Origin: Salticus scenicus
Taxonomy: Eukaryota; Arthropoda; Arachnida; Araneae; Salticidae
Assembly (NCBI GenBank): GCA_963930645.1
Contig: OZ005662.1
Span: 101,726,436-101,790,435 of the forward strand
DNA: 64,000 nucleotides
Direction of reading: 5' to 3'
Both the position numbers and the translations under genes were made by a program. Shown piece after piece: positions 12,242-23,857 of the stretch (positions are counted from its first letter, which is position 1; every line of letters begins with the position of its first letter). The notes beneath the pieces are model-generated. The model searched no databases and was not told the origin of the DNA. It saw nothing but the letters and a program-made list of their open reading frames with translations.

Positions 12242-13419
12242 ATATCAATACAAAAAACCCTTAACGGGTTAAAAGTTTGTGACGCAGCACTGTGTTTCAC
12301 AGTACTGTACTTTATGGCTATAAGAATTAGAAATACGGGTCTTAAAAATAATGATATCAAATTTTCTGTGACGCTTTGTTATTAATTAAAAATTACATAG
12401 ATTTTCTTATTTGAATTTGCTTTTTTCTTCTATTTATTTTTACAGTGTAAACGTTATTTTCAACATAAAATAATATATAACATTTACTCACCGATACCTT
12501 TTCATTCACATCTCTTATAATATTAAAATATGTGTTTTAAAAGAAATGATATGAAATTCCAGCTACGCAGTAAATTTACACTAAATGATTTGTTTTTAAA
12601 TTCCACTGCAATTATTTTGTTTTTCATATTAAAGTATATTTGCACATTGAAATATTGCTTTTAATTTTCTAATACTCAGTCAAATATATCACTTTCATTA
12701 AGTTTATAATATGTACTGAAATGTATTTATTTCAATGAATTATTTTATCTTTTTCGTCCCGCCATCCAAAACTACAACTAAAAATTTCGCAAATGTTTTC
12801 TTTGCAGCACACTATCTATTTGCATGCGTTTTCAATTAATTTGGATAAGATGGCACAAAATAAACATTTTCATAAATTTTACTTGCAGTTTTTGGATAGC
12901 GTGACGCAAAAGATAAAATAATTCATTGAAATAAATACATTTTAGTACATAATATAAACTTAATGAAAGTGATATATTTGACTGCGTATTAGAAAATTAA
13001 AAGCAATATTTCAATGTGCAAATATACTTTAATATGCAAAACAAAATAATTGCAGTGGAATTTAAAAACAAATCATTTAGTGTAAGTTCACTGCGTAGCT
13101 TGAATTTCATATCATTTCTTTTAAAACACATATTTTAATATTATAAGATATGTGAATGAAAAGGTATCGGTGAGTAAATGTTATATATTATTTTATGTTG
13201 AAAATAACGTTTACACTGTAAAAATAAATAGAAGAAAAAAGCAAATTCAAATAAGAAAATCTATGTAATTTTTAATTAATAACAAAGCGTCACAGAAAAT
13301 TTGATATCATTATTTTTAAGACCCGTATTTCTAATTCTTATAGCCATAAAGTACAGTGCTGTGAAACACAGTGCTGCGTCACAAACTTTTAACCCGTTAA
13401 GGGTTTTTTGTATTGATAT
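12242..13419. mobile_element. 1.18-kb near-perfect palindrome (foldback element)
   Basis: The whole segment is one inverted repeat with its centre near 12,830. The left arm starts ATATCAATACAAAAAACCC and TTAACGGGTTAAAAG; the right arm ends with the complement, through CTTTTAACCCGTTAA to GGGTTTTTTGTATTGATAT. The arms remain highly similar from the ends to about 12,772/12,891 (GTTTATA..TATGTACT, TTCAATGAATTATTTTATC), then become weaker but still recognisable towards the centre. TTAA occurs near both ends. Neither arm codes for a recognisable protein. The arms differ by only a few percent, so they are young or kept similar by gene conversion. Confidence 0.85.
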
Positions 13420-14186
13420 CATCACTTTTTAGGGGTTAATGATTAAAATGTAAAATTAAAGGAGAACGGCAATCAGTTTATAACCCTGTATAAAAAGTGC
13501 AGTTTCATAGGTCACACCACATTACATTTTACTTCGAGCAAAATAACAAACTAAATGAAATTTTAAAATTTTATGAAGAGTGATAAATAAAAAAAACTTT
13601 AAGAAAGAATATTTCTTGCGTGGTGGAAACACGCAACATTACAAAGGCATAATATAGTATATTTTAAAAATGACAAACAATTTCTACAAGAAAAAAAAAA
13701 AGAGAGAGAGAGAGAGAGAGACTTATTTTATTTTACTTAATGTTCTAATGTTCAATTTCTTTGGTTCAACGGTTCATCTATTTCCAAACAAAACAATGAT
13801 TCTTCAAACTCATTAAGCCCTCTCTCCTTTTTTTTTTAGGATTTCAGAATTCCCAAGGTGTTCTCGAGACACGAGGGGGGGGGGAGACTTTAAACGAAAA
13901 ATTTTCTTTAATATTTTTCTAACGAATAATTATAGAGAAAAACATTTTTTGTTGAAATGTTGTTTTGAAAAGGTCTTTCCATCAAACAAACAAAAGATTC
14001 CCTCCTCTCCCCAATTTTCACATTTACAAAATTAAAAGTTGCCCATGTCTGACTCCTTGTGCTCCCTTCTCCCACCATACACATTTGTTTTCTTCTTAAC
14101 TAAACAAAATCCCGCAAAAATTGTCGAAGACGTGTTTTACAGTTTTTAGAAATTCCGAAAATTAGTAGATATAGAAAAACAAACAG
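13420..14186. other. AT-rich DNA with a GA microsatellite
   Basis: A (GA)n run lies at 13,700-13,721, with a G run near 13,875-13,884. No gene recognised. Confidence 0.5.
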
Positions 14187-14241
14187 AATCTTGAAAAACA
14201 GTGTCGAATACGAATTGTATTCGACACTGTTTTTCAAGATT
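14187..14241. repeat. Perfect 25-bp hairpin
   Basis: AATCTTGAAAAACAGTGTCG and AATAC (14,187-14,211) are followed by the loop GAATT and the exact reverse complement (14,217-14,241). In RNA or single-stranded DNA it would form a 25-bp stem. Nothing in the surroundings shows what it belongs to; it may be the core of a worn inverted-repeat element. Confidence 0.85.
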
Positions 14242-15526
14242 TCGTATTAACTTCGGAAACACACTTTTCTAAAATCAATTAAATTAAATTAATGAAAAAA
14301 TGAAAAACTTGATTAGCTTTTCATATAATACAAAATGAATTTAAATCAGTTTGATTTAAAGTTGTTTTCCTAAAAGAATTTGCGATTTTTATAATCTAAT
14401 GCAAACACAAGTTCCTGTAACAATCTTTGTGTTATCAGTAATTTTAAGCAAGGCAAAATCATTTAATTTAGTATAAGTAATAATCGTTATTGTTGCTGGT
14501 TTGGTTATCAATCGTTGTTATTGTTGGTCGACTTTTAACTTTTTAAACTGATTAATTGATTAGTTTTGCAAAGTGAAAACAATTACTTACTGTAATTTTA
14601 CTTAATTTTTTGTGTTTTAGTTAAAAAATTAAAATTACCTCAATTTACAGTCAGCAGTTTACCTCGTAACACTTTTAATGTTTTATGGATATTGTGTAGG
14701 AAGGCTATATTAAAAAAAAAAAAAAAAAAAAAAAAGAAAAAAAAAATGTGATAGTTAAATAAATAAATAAATAATAATTAAAGGAAAAAAAATCCTCCTT
14801 TGTAATGGAAATAAACATCCTAGAATCCCATTTGAACCTCAATGTCATTTAATAGTTTGAATAATATAATTCACCAAAAAAATATTTCTGAAAATGTTAT
14901 GGCATATTTTTTAGAGTAGTGTATACAAAATTTATAATGTATTATTAATTTTTAATTTAAAGGTTGCAGTTGCATGGCAATTTAATTTTATATCAATATT
15001 ATATGTAAAAAATAAGTTTATACAAGTTAAGGAGGATTTTTTTCTTCTTCTTCTAGAGTAGCTTTTATTGTTATATTCATGCCTCCTCTCTACTGTTAAA
15101 TTTAAGAAAGAAAGAAAGAAAGAAAGAAACGATTATTATTTTTTAGGTATAGATTTGATTTAAAAGAAAAAAATAAATAAAAATAGAAAAATCTTTAAAA
15201 CGTTAAACTTTTATACTAGTAAATATTTAAGTAGCATAGTGTTTTAATAGAAATTTAATGAACAGAATAATTTATCAAATAATAGACTATATAATTATTA
15301 ATTATTTTACCAGTATGTTTTGCAGAAATATATTATTTTGTAAAATTAAGTATTATAATGCGGAGAAAAAATAATAATTAATTAATATTTTTTAAAATAT
15401 ATTATGGGTTTAAATTGAAGTCAAATAAAGATGTAATTTTACTTTATTTTATTTTATTACTTATTTTACTAATTTTAATTCTGTTTTCAGAGTTTTTCGA
15501 ATGCATTTAAGTGTTTGGTAACCGAG

Positions 15527-15564
<38 letters not shown>

Positions 15565-16700
15565 ATTACAATATTATTTTATAAAAGTAATATATATATA
15601 TATATATAAATAACAGAAAACACGAAATTTTAGATTTGAATTTGATATAATAATGATTATTGTAATCTTTGTAAAATGTTTCATTTACATACTATATTAT
15701 AGGAATTTAACTTAAAAAAAATCTTAATCTATTCAAATTTTTTTACAGCTCAACATTTTGTAATATGTATAAAAATATATATACTAAAAATTTAATGAGC
15801 ATATTATTCAATTAATTATTACTTTTTTTTTTTTTTTTCGGGATTTTTTTATTCATAGTTTAAGTGATTTATCAATTAGTTAAAAAAAATAAAATTACAT
15901 ATGATTATAATATTATCTATCATTTTTATGAAAGTAAAGAAAAAGGTTTTTGCTGTTGCAATCACTTTTTAAAATAAAACCAATTTTGAAAGTTAACGAC
16001 GTATCAACTTGAAAACAATGTGAATTGAATGAATATTTTTTATATAAAAAAATATTATATAAAATACAAATACCTAAATAAATAACGCATTTAATATATA
16101 TATTAAAGAAAGAAAAATATTTTATTTTTGCATTAAGTTTATTTTTTACACTAACTGCCGATAGATGGAGCCAAAATAATTATCTGAGATTGAATATTTC
16201 AAATGGAAGCGAAGTCTGTATTGTATGCATCCGCGAACATTCCAAACCGGATTACATTCTTTTCTTTTGAGTGATGCGAAAGATAAGAGTGTAATCCGCG
16301 AGGTAATATAGTTCCATTTTTTAAGTGAAATATATAAAAAACAAGAGTTTTTTAGGAAAAACGGGGCACGTCACGATTCTGAGACAAAAGAAATTAATAT
16401 CATATAACAATTTCCTGAAATTTGTCCGAGCGGTTTTCGAGAAAAAAAAGTTACACAATTACCATTTTTCCTTTGAAGTCTTAAATTGCAATTCCAGATC
16501 TCAAAATATATAGAATGTGGAAGTGTGAAACTTTCAGGATAGCATCAGACAGAAGATAAAAGATTATTCTGAAAATATTAGATCAGAATATTTCCAATTT
16601 GCTGAGATATTAAGTGTCGGCGTTTCCCAATTCCCTTCATGTTAAATTAGCTGTATATATGGTGTCGCAGGTAAGCTTCGTTTGAGCTTTGCTGCGTCAC
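14242..16700. other. AT-rich DNA with homopolymers and short microsatellites
   Basis: The stretch contains an A run (14,711-14,735), a GAAA microsatellite (about 15,105-15,128), a T run (15,531-15,556), a TA run (15,591-15,608) and several TTAATTA words. The 62-codon frame at 16,325-16,513 has no domain features. No gene was recognised. Confidence 0.5.
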
Positions 16701-16701
16701 G

Positions 16702-16719
16702 GAGACACGGCCGTGTCTC
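16702..16719. repeat. 18-bp perfect palindrome GAGACACGG/CCGTGTCTC
   Basis: The palindrome GAGACACGGCCGTGTCTC lies in a locally GC-richer patch (16,650-16,730) inside very AT-rich DNA. It might be a binding site or the remains of a small element; the sequence alone does not decide. Confidence 0.8.
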
Positions 16720-17607
16720 ATGATTAAAAATATAAAACAAAAATAACTTATGTAATAAGCTTTCATGAAAACCAAAAATTGTAGAATTGAAACTAAAGTA
16801 AGATTTAATCCATAAACACAGAAAAAAAATAATCAAACTGCCAAAAATGCCCCGTATGGCTTGAGACATACGTGCGAGGTTACGACATGCTTTTATATGA
16901 TCAAAACTCTCTCAGAGAGCAGACAATTTAACAAAAAAGCACAAGTAAGGCTAATATCGAAATGAATTAATTAAAATGGAACAAGCAAGAATTGATTCAT
17001 AATTACGCAAACTGCAGTATGAAATTTATTGAATCTTTAGCTAAATAACTGCGTAAAATAACTAGCCAAATAACGCAGCCACTGTAGACAAACTCAATCA
17101 ATTTCAAAACACAAATATATCCGGGTAGTTTCTACAGCCACACACACACACAGATATATATATATATATATATATATATACTTGGTTGCACAATAAGAAT
17201 TACAGCATTTAAAATTGTGTCGCTTTTTTTTTTTTTTTTTAGGTTATTGTCCAATTGTCTTCGTTTATTTTCACCTCATTTTAAAAACTACCAACTGCGG
17301 TCGCACATGCAAACGGCTGTTATGAATTCGGATCTTTCCTCTTAAAGTAATGAAACATAAAACGAAAGATGTAATGGGAAAACTTCTTCTTCCTCTTTTT
17401 TTTCTTTTTTTCAAGCGCATTTTTATGAATATTTAATGTGTTATCTACATGCTCTTGAATAATTGCCAAATATTGCAAATTTTTTATTTATATAAATATA
17501 AATGATACGGTAAATTTATAATTATTGTGTGTAGCATATTATTTATATTTATAATACATATATTAAATATTTATAAGTAATTATAATTAGATAAGATTAA
17601 TTTTACG
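16720..17607. other. AT-rich DNA, nothing recognised
   Basis: A CA/TA microsatellite lies at about 17,142-17,180 and a T run at 17,224-17,240. No gene recognised. Confidence 0.5.
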
Positions 17608-17609
17608 TA

Positions 17610-17824
17610 CAGACGGTAACAAAAGTGTCCGAACACTAGCAAAAACTCCTATGTAAAAAAAGTACACTTCATACGGTTTTGTTAAATAAATCCTTATCGA
17701 ATCATGTTCTTACATTGACTAAGATCAGTATTCGACAAGGATTTATTTAACAAAATCGTATGAAGAGCATTTTTTTTTTACATAGGTAATTTTGCTAGTG
17801 TTCGAACACTTGTGTTACCGACTG
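17610..17824. mobile_element. TA-flanked MITE with about 95-bp inverted repeats
   Basis: The ends CAGACGGTAACAAAAGTGTC and GAACACTTGTGTTACCGACTG are inverted copies that continue for about 95 bp on each side (through ATTTAACAAAA and AAGGATTT), leaving only a short centre. TA flanks both ends (17,608-17,609 and 17,825-17,826). That is a Tc1/mariner-type target duplication, so it is probably a non-autonomous derivative of that superfamily. A half copy lies at 46,777-46,832. Confidence 0.85.
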
Positions 17825-17879
17825 TACAGTTCAGATGTAAATACGGTAATTTCCTGCATTTCTGACATTCACGTACACA

Positions 17880-18300
17880 GATGAAGGGAATTCAGCGACT
17901 TTTTTTTTTTTTTTTTTTTTTTTTCATGTATGCAGTTATAATGATTGTTGTGGAACATAGTTTTGTGTGTTTTGGGATTCATGCACAGCAAGTCAGCAAC
18001 GCAAAATGACCTTTTCTTTTATTTTCTGTCTCTGTCTGTCTCTCTTTCTCTTTTCCCGGTTTATCATGTGCGCGAAACGTTCAGCGTTCATACATATGTA
18101 ATAGAAATTGCTGTAGAACGAAGTTTTATGCATTTTATGATTCATGCACAGCAAAATAGCGGCATCCAGTGACGTTTTATTGTTGTTATCATTATTATTA
18201 TTATTTTCTTTTAGCATGTGAGCGAAGTATACATACACGCATGATAGTGATTGCTGCTAAATTCAGTTTTGTGCGTTTTGAGATTCATGCAGAGCCTAGT
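17880..18300. repeat. Three diverged tandem units of about 150 bp
   Basis: The sequence TGGAACATAGTTTTGTGTGTTTTGGGATTCATGCACAGC (17,950) recurs as AGAACGAAGTTTTATGCATTTTATGATTCATGCA (about 18,115) and as TAAATTCAGTTTTGTGCGTTTTGAGATTCATGCA (about 18,257). Upstream of each is a ..CATGTGAGCGAA.. or ..CATGTATGCAGT.. segment and a variable T-rich or TTA-rich run. These are local tandem repeats of unknown origin; the overlapping short frames are artefacts. Confidence 0.65.
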
Positions 18301-18559
18301 ACTATTCAATTTACTGGTAGATGTAAGTATTGTTAGTACATGTAATGATATAATAATATATATGTAAATTAAAAAAGAAAATGTATATATAAACAATAAT
18401 TAACTATAAAATTACCGTATCATTCATATTCATACTTAAAATTTGGCGATCTTTGGTGATTATTCACTGGCATGCGGATAATGCGTAAGTACCCATAAAA
18501 ATACATTAAAAAAATTACTATTGCACCTTTCGTTTTCCCTTAAATTCATAACGGGGTTT

Positions 18560-18850
18560 TTAGGTAACATGAGGCGTTAACATGTCCGAGCACAGTTTAT
18601 ATATATACATATATATATTTAAATGGGGGAGGGGTGTTAGGAAGCGATTGCAGCTGGTAGTCGCCCGTTTCTTAACCATGGCATCTATTCTCCGACCAGA
18701 CTGTACCTCAATTCCGACTGTGGCAGTCGTTATTTTGATCACGTGACGTCACATTCCAAACTTTTGATTTGACGACTGTCGTTGTTTAAGGACGGTCGCT
18801 ATGGCTGTCGGATCGGAGAATAGCTACCCACGTTTTAAGCACGTTTAGAA
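18560..18850. other. GC-richer patch with an imperfect inverted repeat and CRE-like site
   Basis: GGCATCTATTCTCCGACC (about 18,680-18,697) pairs imperfectly with TCGGAGAATAGCTACCC (18,812-18,830). Between them is TGATCACGTGACGTCACA (18,736-18,753), which contains an E-box (CACGTG) overlapping a CRE (TGACGTCA). CpG content is clearly above that of the surroundings. It could be the core of a small inverted-repeat element or a regulatory patch. Confidence 0.4.
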
Positions 18851-19526
18851 TAGAAAAATTACGTAATTATAGTTTTTCTTTAATTATTGTTTTCAATACT
18901 TTAAAATTCATTTATATTTTTAACTTGAGAATAGGCTTAAAATAACTATTGCAGAACTAGACTAATAGATATTTCTAGAAAACTATACATATATACGTTT
19001 ATCGAAAAAAAAAGTTTTAAGTTATAAATGTTTGATACAATCACTAAAGATCTAAAAGTTAGGTACCTATTTTGAATAACTTAAAAGTTATGTGATTACT
19101 GTTTTTGTTTTATTTATTTTTTGTGACTATTTCTATTTTATTAATTTTGTAATTAATTCATTATTTTGATGCATGAGTTGGCTTAAATTAATTGCCGCGT
19201 AAGTGAAGTGATTGGCAAAACATTCACAGGCTACCTCAACGTTAAAAATTTAAAAGTAGCCAAGAGAGTTCTACATTAAACTGTTTCCAAACAAAAATCT
19301 TCAATTCTCTTAGAGAAAAGCTAAAACATGATTTTTTCTTACTATTTTTTCCTATTTTTTTATAATTTTAAACCATGACAAAGCTTCTTTATATATATAT
19401 ATATATATATATATATTTTCTGTTGCAAGTGTAACGTAATATTTTCTGTTAAATTGTTATTTTTATTAATTAATTCATTTGTTGAGTTGCTGTGGATGAA
19501 ATTTTATTTTTCTTATTTCAATAATT
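18851..19526. other. AT-rich DNA, nothing recognised
   Basis: A (TA)n run lies at 19,391-19,416. No gene recognised. Confidence 0.5.
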
Positions 19527-19906
19527 CTGTACCGATAAGTATAAATGGTTTAAGTCCAAAAATGTCGATTTTGAGTTAAGTACATAGTCAGACTCAGAAA
19601 AAAATTCTCTATCGATTGGTATAAATTATTTAAGTCCATGTCATTTAGTCTTTGAGAGAATCCATAGGTAAAAAAGATTCAAGTTAGAAATTTAGCATTA
19701 ATGTTTGGTATAAAATATTTAATTCAATTTTTTTCCCTTTATGAAATGAAGGTTGACAATCATTGAAAGGTATAAAGGGTATAAATCAACAAAATCCCTT
19801 TTTCCTAATCGATTCTTCTGATTAGTTTTTAATTAGTTTAATTTTATTTTTCTTTCCCTGAAAAATCAAGAATATGGACTTAAATCCTTTGCACTTAACA
19901 GTACAG
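19527..19906. mobile_element. 380-bp inverted-repeat element, copy 2
   Basis: This is the reverse-orientation copy of 3,186-3,565, with the same length and the same ends (CTGTACCGATAAGTATAAAT and CTTAACAGTACAG). Interior phrases such as GTACATAGTCAGACTCAG and AAATCAAGAATATGGACTTAA are the complement of copy 1. The flanks AATT and AATA agree at three of four positions with a 4-bp target duplication. Confidence 0.8.
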
Positions 19907-22069
19907 AATAGTTGTAGCTATACCATGATAAATTTAATCGCACTTCTTTGAAACAAAAGATGTTTGGGGGTTTTATCAACATTTATTTACAATCAGCGAA
20001 AACACTGTAATACCATTGGGCATTGATTGAATCAAAATAAAAATATGAGTAAAACCCCTTATAGTTTAGCTTTTACTTTGAGAGAACTGAAATTCTGTTC
20101 ATTCTATCTCTCGTAACGTTTTGAATTTACTTGATATTTGTTTTGGGTTTTTATATAAGTTGCTCAATAACTTTGGCTATTAAATTATGTAAATGAAATT
20201 TTTATTTTGTTTGCGCATGCGTACTTAAAAATTATTTAGCAAACGTGCTCATATTTCGTAAGATATTTAAAAAAATTTTCATTCAGATTGCTGTATGCTA
20301 TGTCTAATGTAGTATGCCATATTTCCTAAAAATGCCTTTACATACCCTACGTGTTATAATTAAAAAAGTGGAAATAGTTTTTGCATTTTTTTAAAAAAGT
20401 AATCGTTATATCTCCATGAATATATGTGGTACCCTCATAAAATTTCATATAGATAATGAGAAAATTCCTCATAATCACTTGCTACAGCTAAAACGCATTT
20501 AAAGCATTATCTTTTACAGGGTGATCCAATTTTTTTTTTTTTTTTTTTTTATTTTTTTTACTGGCCCCCTTTTCTTTTTCATGACACAACTGTTACAGAA
20601 AAATATGAGGTATAACATGTTTTTTACATTACCAAAGTTGTTTCAAGATGATTTCTAAAGAACTTTTAAAGATATTTGACAAAACATCTAAGTTCGAAAG
20701 TGTCCAAATACTTAATGGTGGATAGTTTATATTCCAAGCTAAGTTGTTGTAATAATAACTTAGGTGACACAAGAATTTTTTAAAACGGAATTAAAATTCA
20801 GTTTATATAATTTATAACACTTAAGCATGATTAAAGATCTAGCACAGTGGACTGTGATAAATTCTGGCTAAAAAAATAAACACACTTCATCATCTTTTTG
20901 TCGTACATAGGATTTTATAATTTGTAATTTATAAAAGTGTAACAAACACTGCTATGACACTCAGAAAACTAGAAGAAAAAAAAATATATAATTATTATAT
21001 ATAATAATTTTATATTTTAATAAAATTGTAAATTGTAAATAGTTTCTTATAATTTTACATAAATAACAATGAATTTGAATAATAATAATAACAATAATAA
21101 ATAACGATGAATTTGAATAATAATAATAATAAAGGAAAGATTCAGCCTTTTTTCCCAAACACTCAATAATTCATAACGAAGAAAATTTTTATTTTTCTAA
21201 AATGGGGTTAAATAATAAAAAGAAAATGCATATTTTTGCATTCTTTTTATGTACTATTTCTTTAACATTAAATATTGGAAATTTTGTTACATTAAATGTT
21301 TTTTCAGTAAAGTAGAATACAGAGTTCTTTATTTTTATTTTACTTTTAATTAAATAACTTAAATCAATAACATGCCCTATATATCATAATCAATCATTTA
21401 AGATTGGAAAATTATTTAAAATATATGCTTGTTTCCATCATATACTTTTTTACCGTATTTAATTATAGAACATTGTGATGCATTTACAGTTAAGAGTTCT
21501 TAAAAAAAGTTAATAATGTGTTTATTAAAAGCTTTTCTTAGAAATGTATTTGAATAATTAATCAAGTTAAATTCATTGTTGAACTAAAGATTTTCTTTGA
21601 TTCTTTTAATCAATTACGAAAATTTAATGATCGATTATTTTATGCGAAACTTCATTCTAATTTTTAAAATAATTATTTCCTTAATTAAAACTCCAAGCTG
21701 TTATTATTACACCAATAATTAAATTTTTATTGAAATTTAAACTAAATGAAAATGTTTAATATTTGATTTAGTATAAATTTCATTACGGAATAATTATTTA
21801 TACCTTCAGTTTGGTAGATGCTAAATAATAATAAGTAATGTTATAAATTTCAAAATGTAACTTTTCCCTAATTATTTCTATTAATTTTTGGAATGAAATA
21901 AATATTTATTTTGTAAGTTGTATGGCCATTGTTCTGTTTGGGTGAAAATTATCTTTATTATTAATTTTACTTTCTAATGAAATTAAAAGAGGTTATTAAA
22001 TTAAACTCTAGATTTTGTAAATATACTTTAGTTGCTAAGACATTTTAAATAGTTTTTGAATATCACCAT
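19907..22069. other. AT-rich DNA with a diverged old repeat
   Basis: The part 20,160-20,720 resembles 4,980-5,600. At 21,069-21,133 the phrase ATGAATTTGAATAATAATAAT is duplicated. No gene recognised; T runs occur at 20,531-20,558. Confidence 0.45.
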
Positions 22070-22690
22070 AATTTATTATTTTCTTCTTTCTATATAGGAA
22101 GAAATAATTGGATTCATAAAAATGTTTGATTTTTGGTTTTTTAATGGATATGCACGTTTCAAGATGTCCTGTGCACAATTGTTCCATTAATATATATATA
22201 TCTGTCTGTCTGTGTATGTTAATCAAACTTTGTGTATAGTGTATCTTGGGCGCCACTGATTGGAATTCAATATATGTTGGCTGGACCTTGACTTAATCAT
22301 GTGCTGATTAGCTCTTGGTGCATATGGCTCAACACATGACGCTGTCGTCCTCTTTTTTTACAAAAGTTATAATATGGCAGCACAGTTCAGAATTTAATCT
22401 AAAAGCATAAAAATGGGGATTATTGTTAGCAAATTTCGTTAAGAATTTTTTTTTCAATAATAATAATAACACTGTCCTGCAAAAGAATTTTTTTTTCAAG
22501 TTCTGATACCATTCTTGCTGTTTCTTATATAAAATTATCTCCTGAATCCGAAAATGTCTTCCATTTTGCCCAGTCAAGCAACATTTTCTTGAAACACCAC
22601 CCCCTTCTCTCAATTTTCTTTCCCTGTTCGATAATTTTATGACCATGAATTTGATTTTATGGATGAAAAAGAATCAATTTAACACCTAAT
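22070..22690 (+). repeat. Diverged Helentron-like copy
   Basis: The sequence follows the same order as the copy at 23,858: TTCTTTCTATATAGGAAGAA, ATTGGATTCATAAAAATG, GGATATGCACGTTTCAAG, a TCTG microsatellite, then TTGGCTGGACCTTGACTTAA, ATGTGCTGATTAG and TAATATGGCAGCA. It contains one internal unit rather than three, and its 3' end is not recognisable. The short minus-strand frames across it are artefacts. Confidence 0.6.
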
Positions 22691-23857
22691 ATATATATAT
22701 ATATAAAGTTTGAAAAAATAACATTAATAACAGAATGATATATATATATACATATAATACATAATTTCAGTGGCAAATCCGCCCCAAAAATTTTCCCTTG
22801 TCGTTTTACAGTTTTTCAACACTGTAGATCCTCAGAAGATATTTAATGGTTAAAATAATCCTCTCCCGTCCTAAAAATCAAATTTATAGCCATAAAATCA
22901 CCGAAAACTGATAAAAATGGGAGCCGTTCCTAAAAAACGGTGGGTGATAGGGTAAAATCGGCGTCATATTCTGATTCAGGTGGTCATTTTACATAAGAAT
23001 ATGCTGAAATGGTGTCAGAGGCAATTTTCATGCCGAGCAGTGTAGTCAAATAAGGTGAAATTTTTTTGTGTAAACAGAAGCATCTTTCGCCTTGGAGGGT
23101 AGTATTTTCTTCCCTCTAGGAGTAGGTATTATATGCGTAAGGTTCATCTGAATATTTAGTAAATCCTTCGTGATCTGCGATGACAGATTTACAGCGGTCC
23201 GAATTAATTTCTGACTCTGGCAAATAACTCTGGGAAATTTAATGAAATGAAATCCTAGTAATGCTTCCTTATTATTTAATCTTGGAAACAAATTCCTTAG
23301 TTGCAGTTTTAAGACTTTTGCAATATGACAAAAGTGAAAAAAATCCGGAAAACTACATACTCGCTCCCGTGATATTCAAGGGAAGTGACCACACCCCACG
23401 TGCATTTTTCATTTAAAATTTTAGGGTACATGAAAGCACCAGCCAGTACCAAACTGTATATAATGCATTTGAAAATATGTACAGAATAAATTTATATAGT
23501 ATTCAGATATATATTTTCAATCTTTTTTTTTTTTTTTTTTTTTTTTTAATTAGATAAAAATATGGACTTTATGGGCGTGTCTTTGAAAAATATGCGACCG
23601 TTAAAGGGTTAATGAAAACGTACTACGTTTGTGAAAAATTTATTGCAGTAAAGTAGGGAATGCGAATTCGCATTGTTCAGTTTAAAACTATTTGAATAAA
23701 AATTTTATTTTAGATATTATAAATTTTATGCTTATTAACCTTATATTAACTCTAGAAAAATTTAATTACATTAACATTTTAATAATAAGTAATTAAACTA
23801 GTAGGAAACGTTATATTAAACGTTTAATGAGGAAATTAAAATCAATAACAAAAAACA
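22691..23857. other. Mostly AT-rich DNA, one GC-richer patch
   Basis: TA runs lie at 22,691-22,706. A less AT-rich patch at 22,770-23,040 contains an AAAAAACGGTGGGTGATAGG segment but no recognised gene. T run at 23,524-23,547. Confidence 0.45.
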
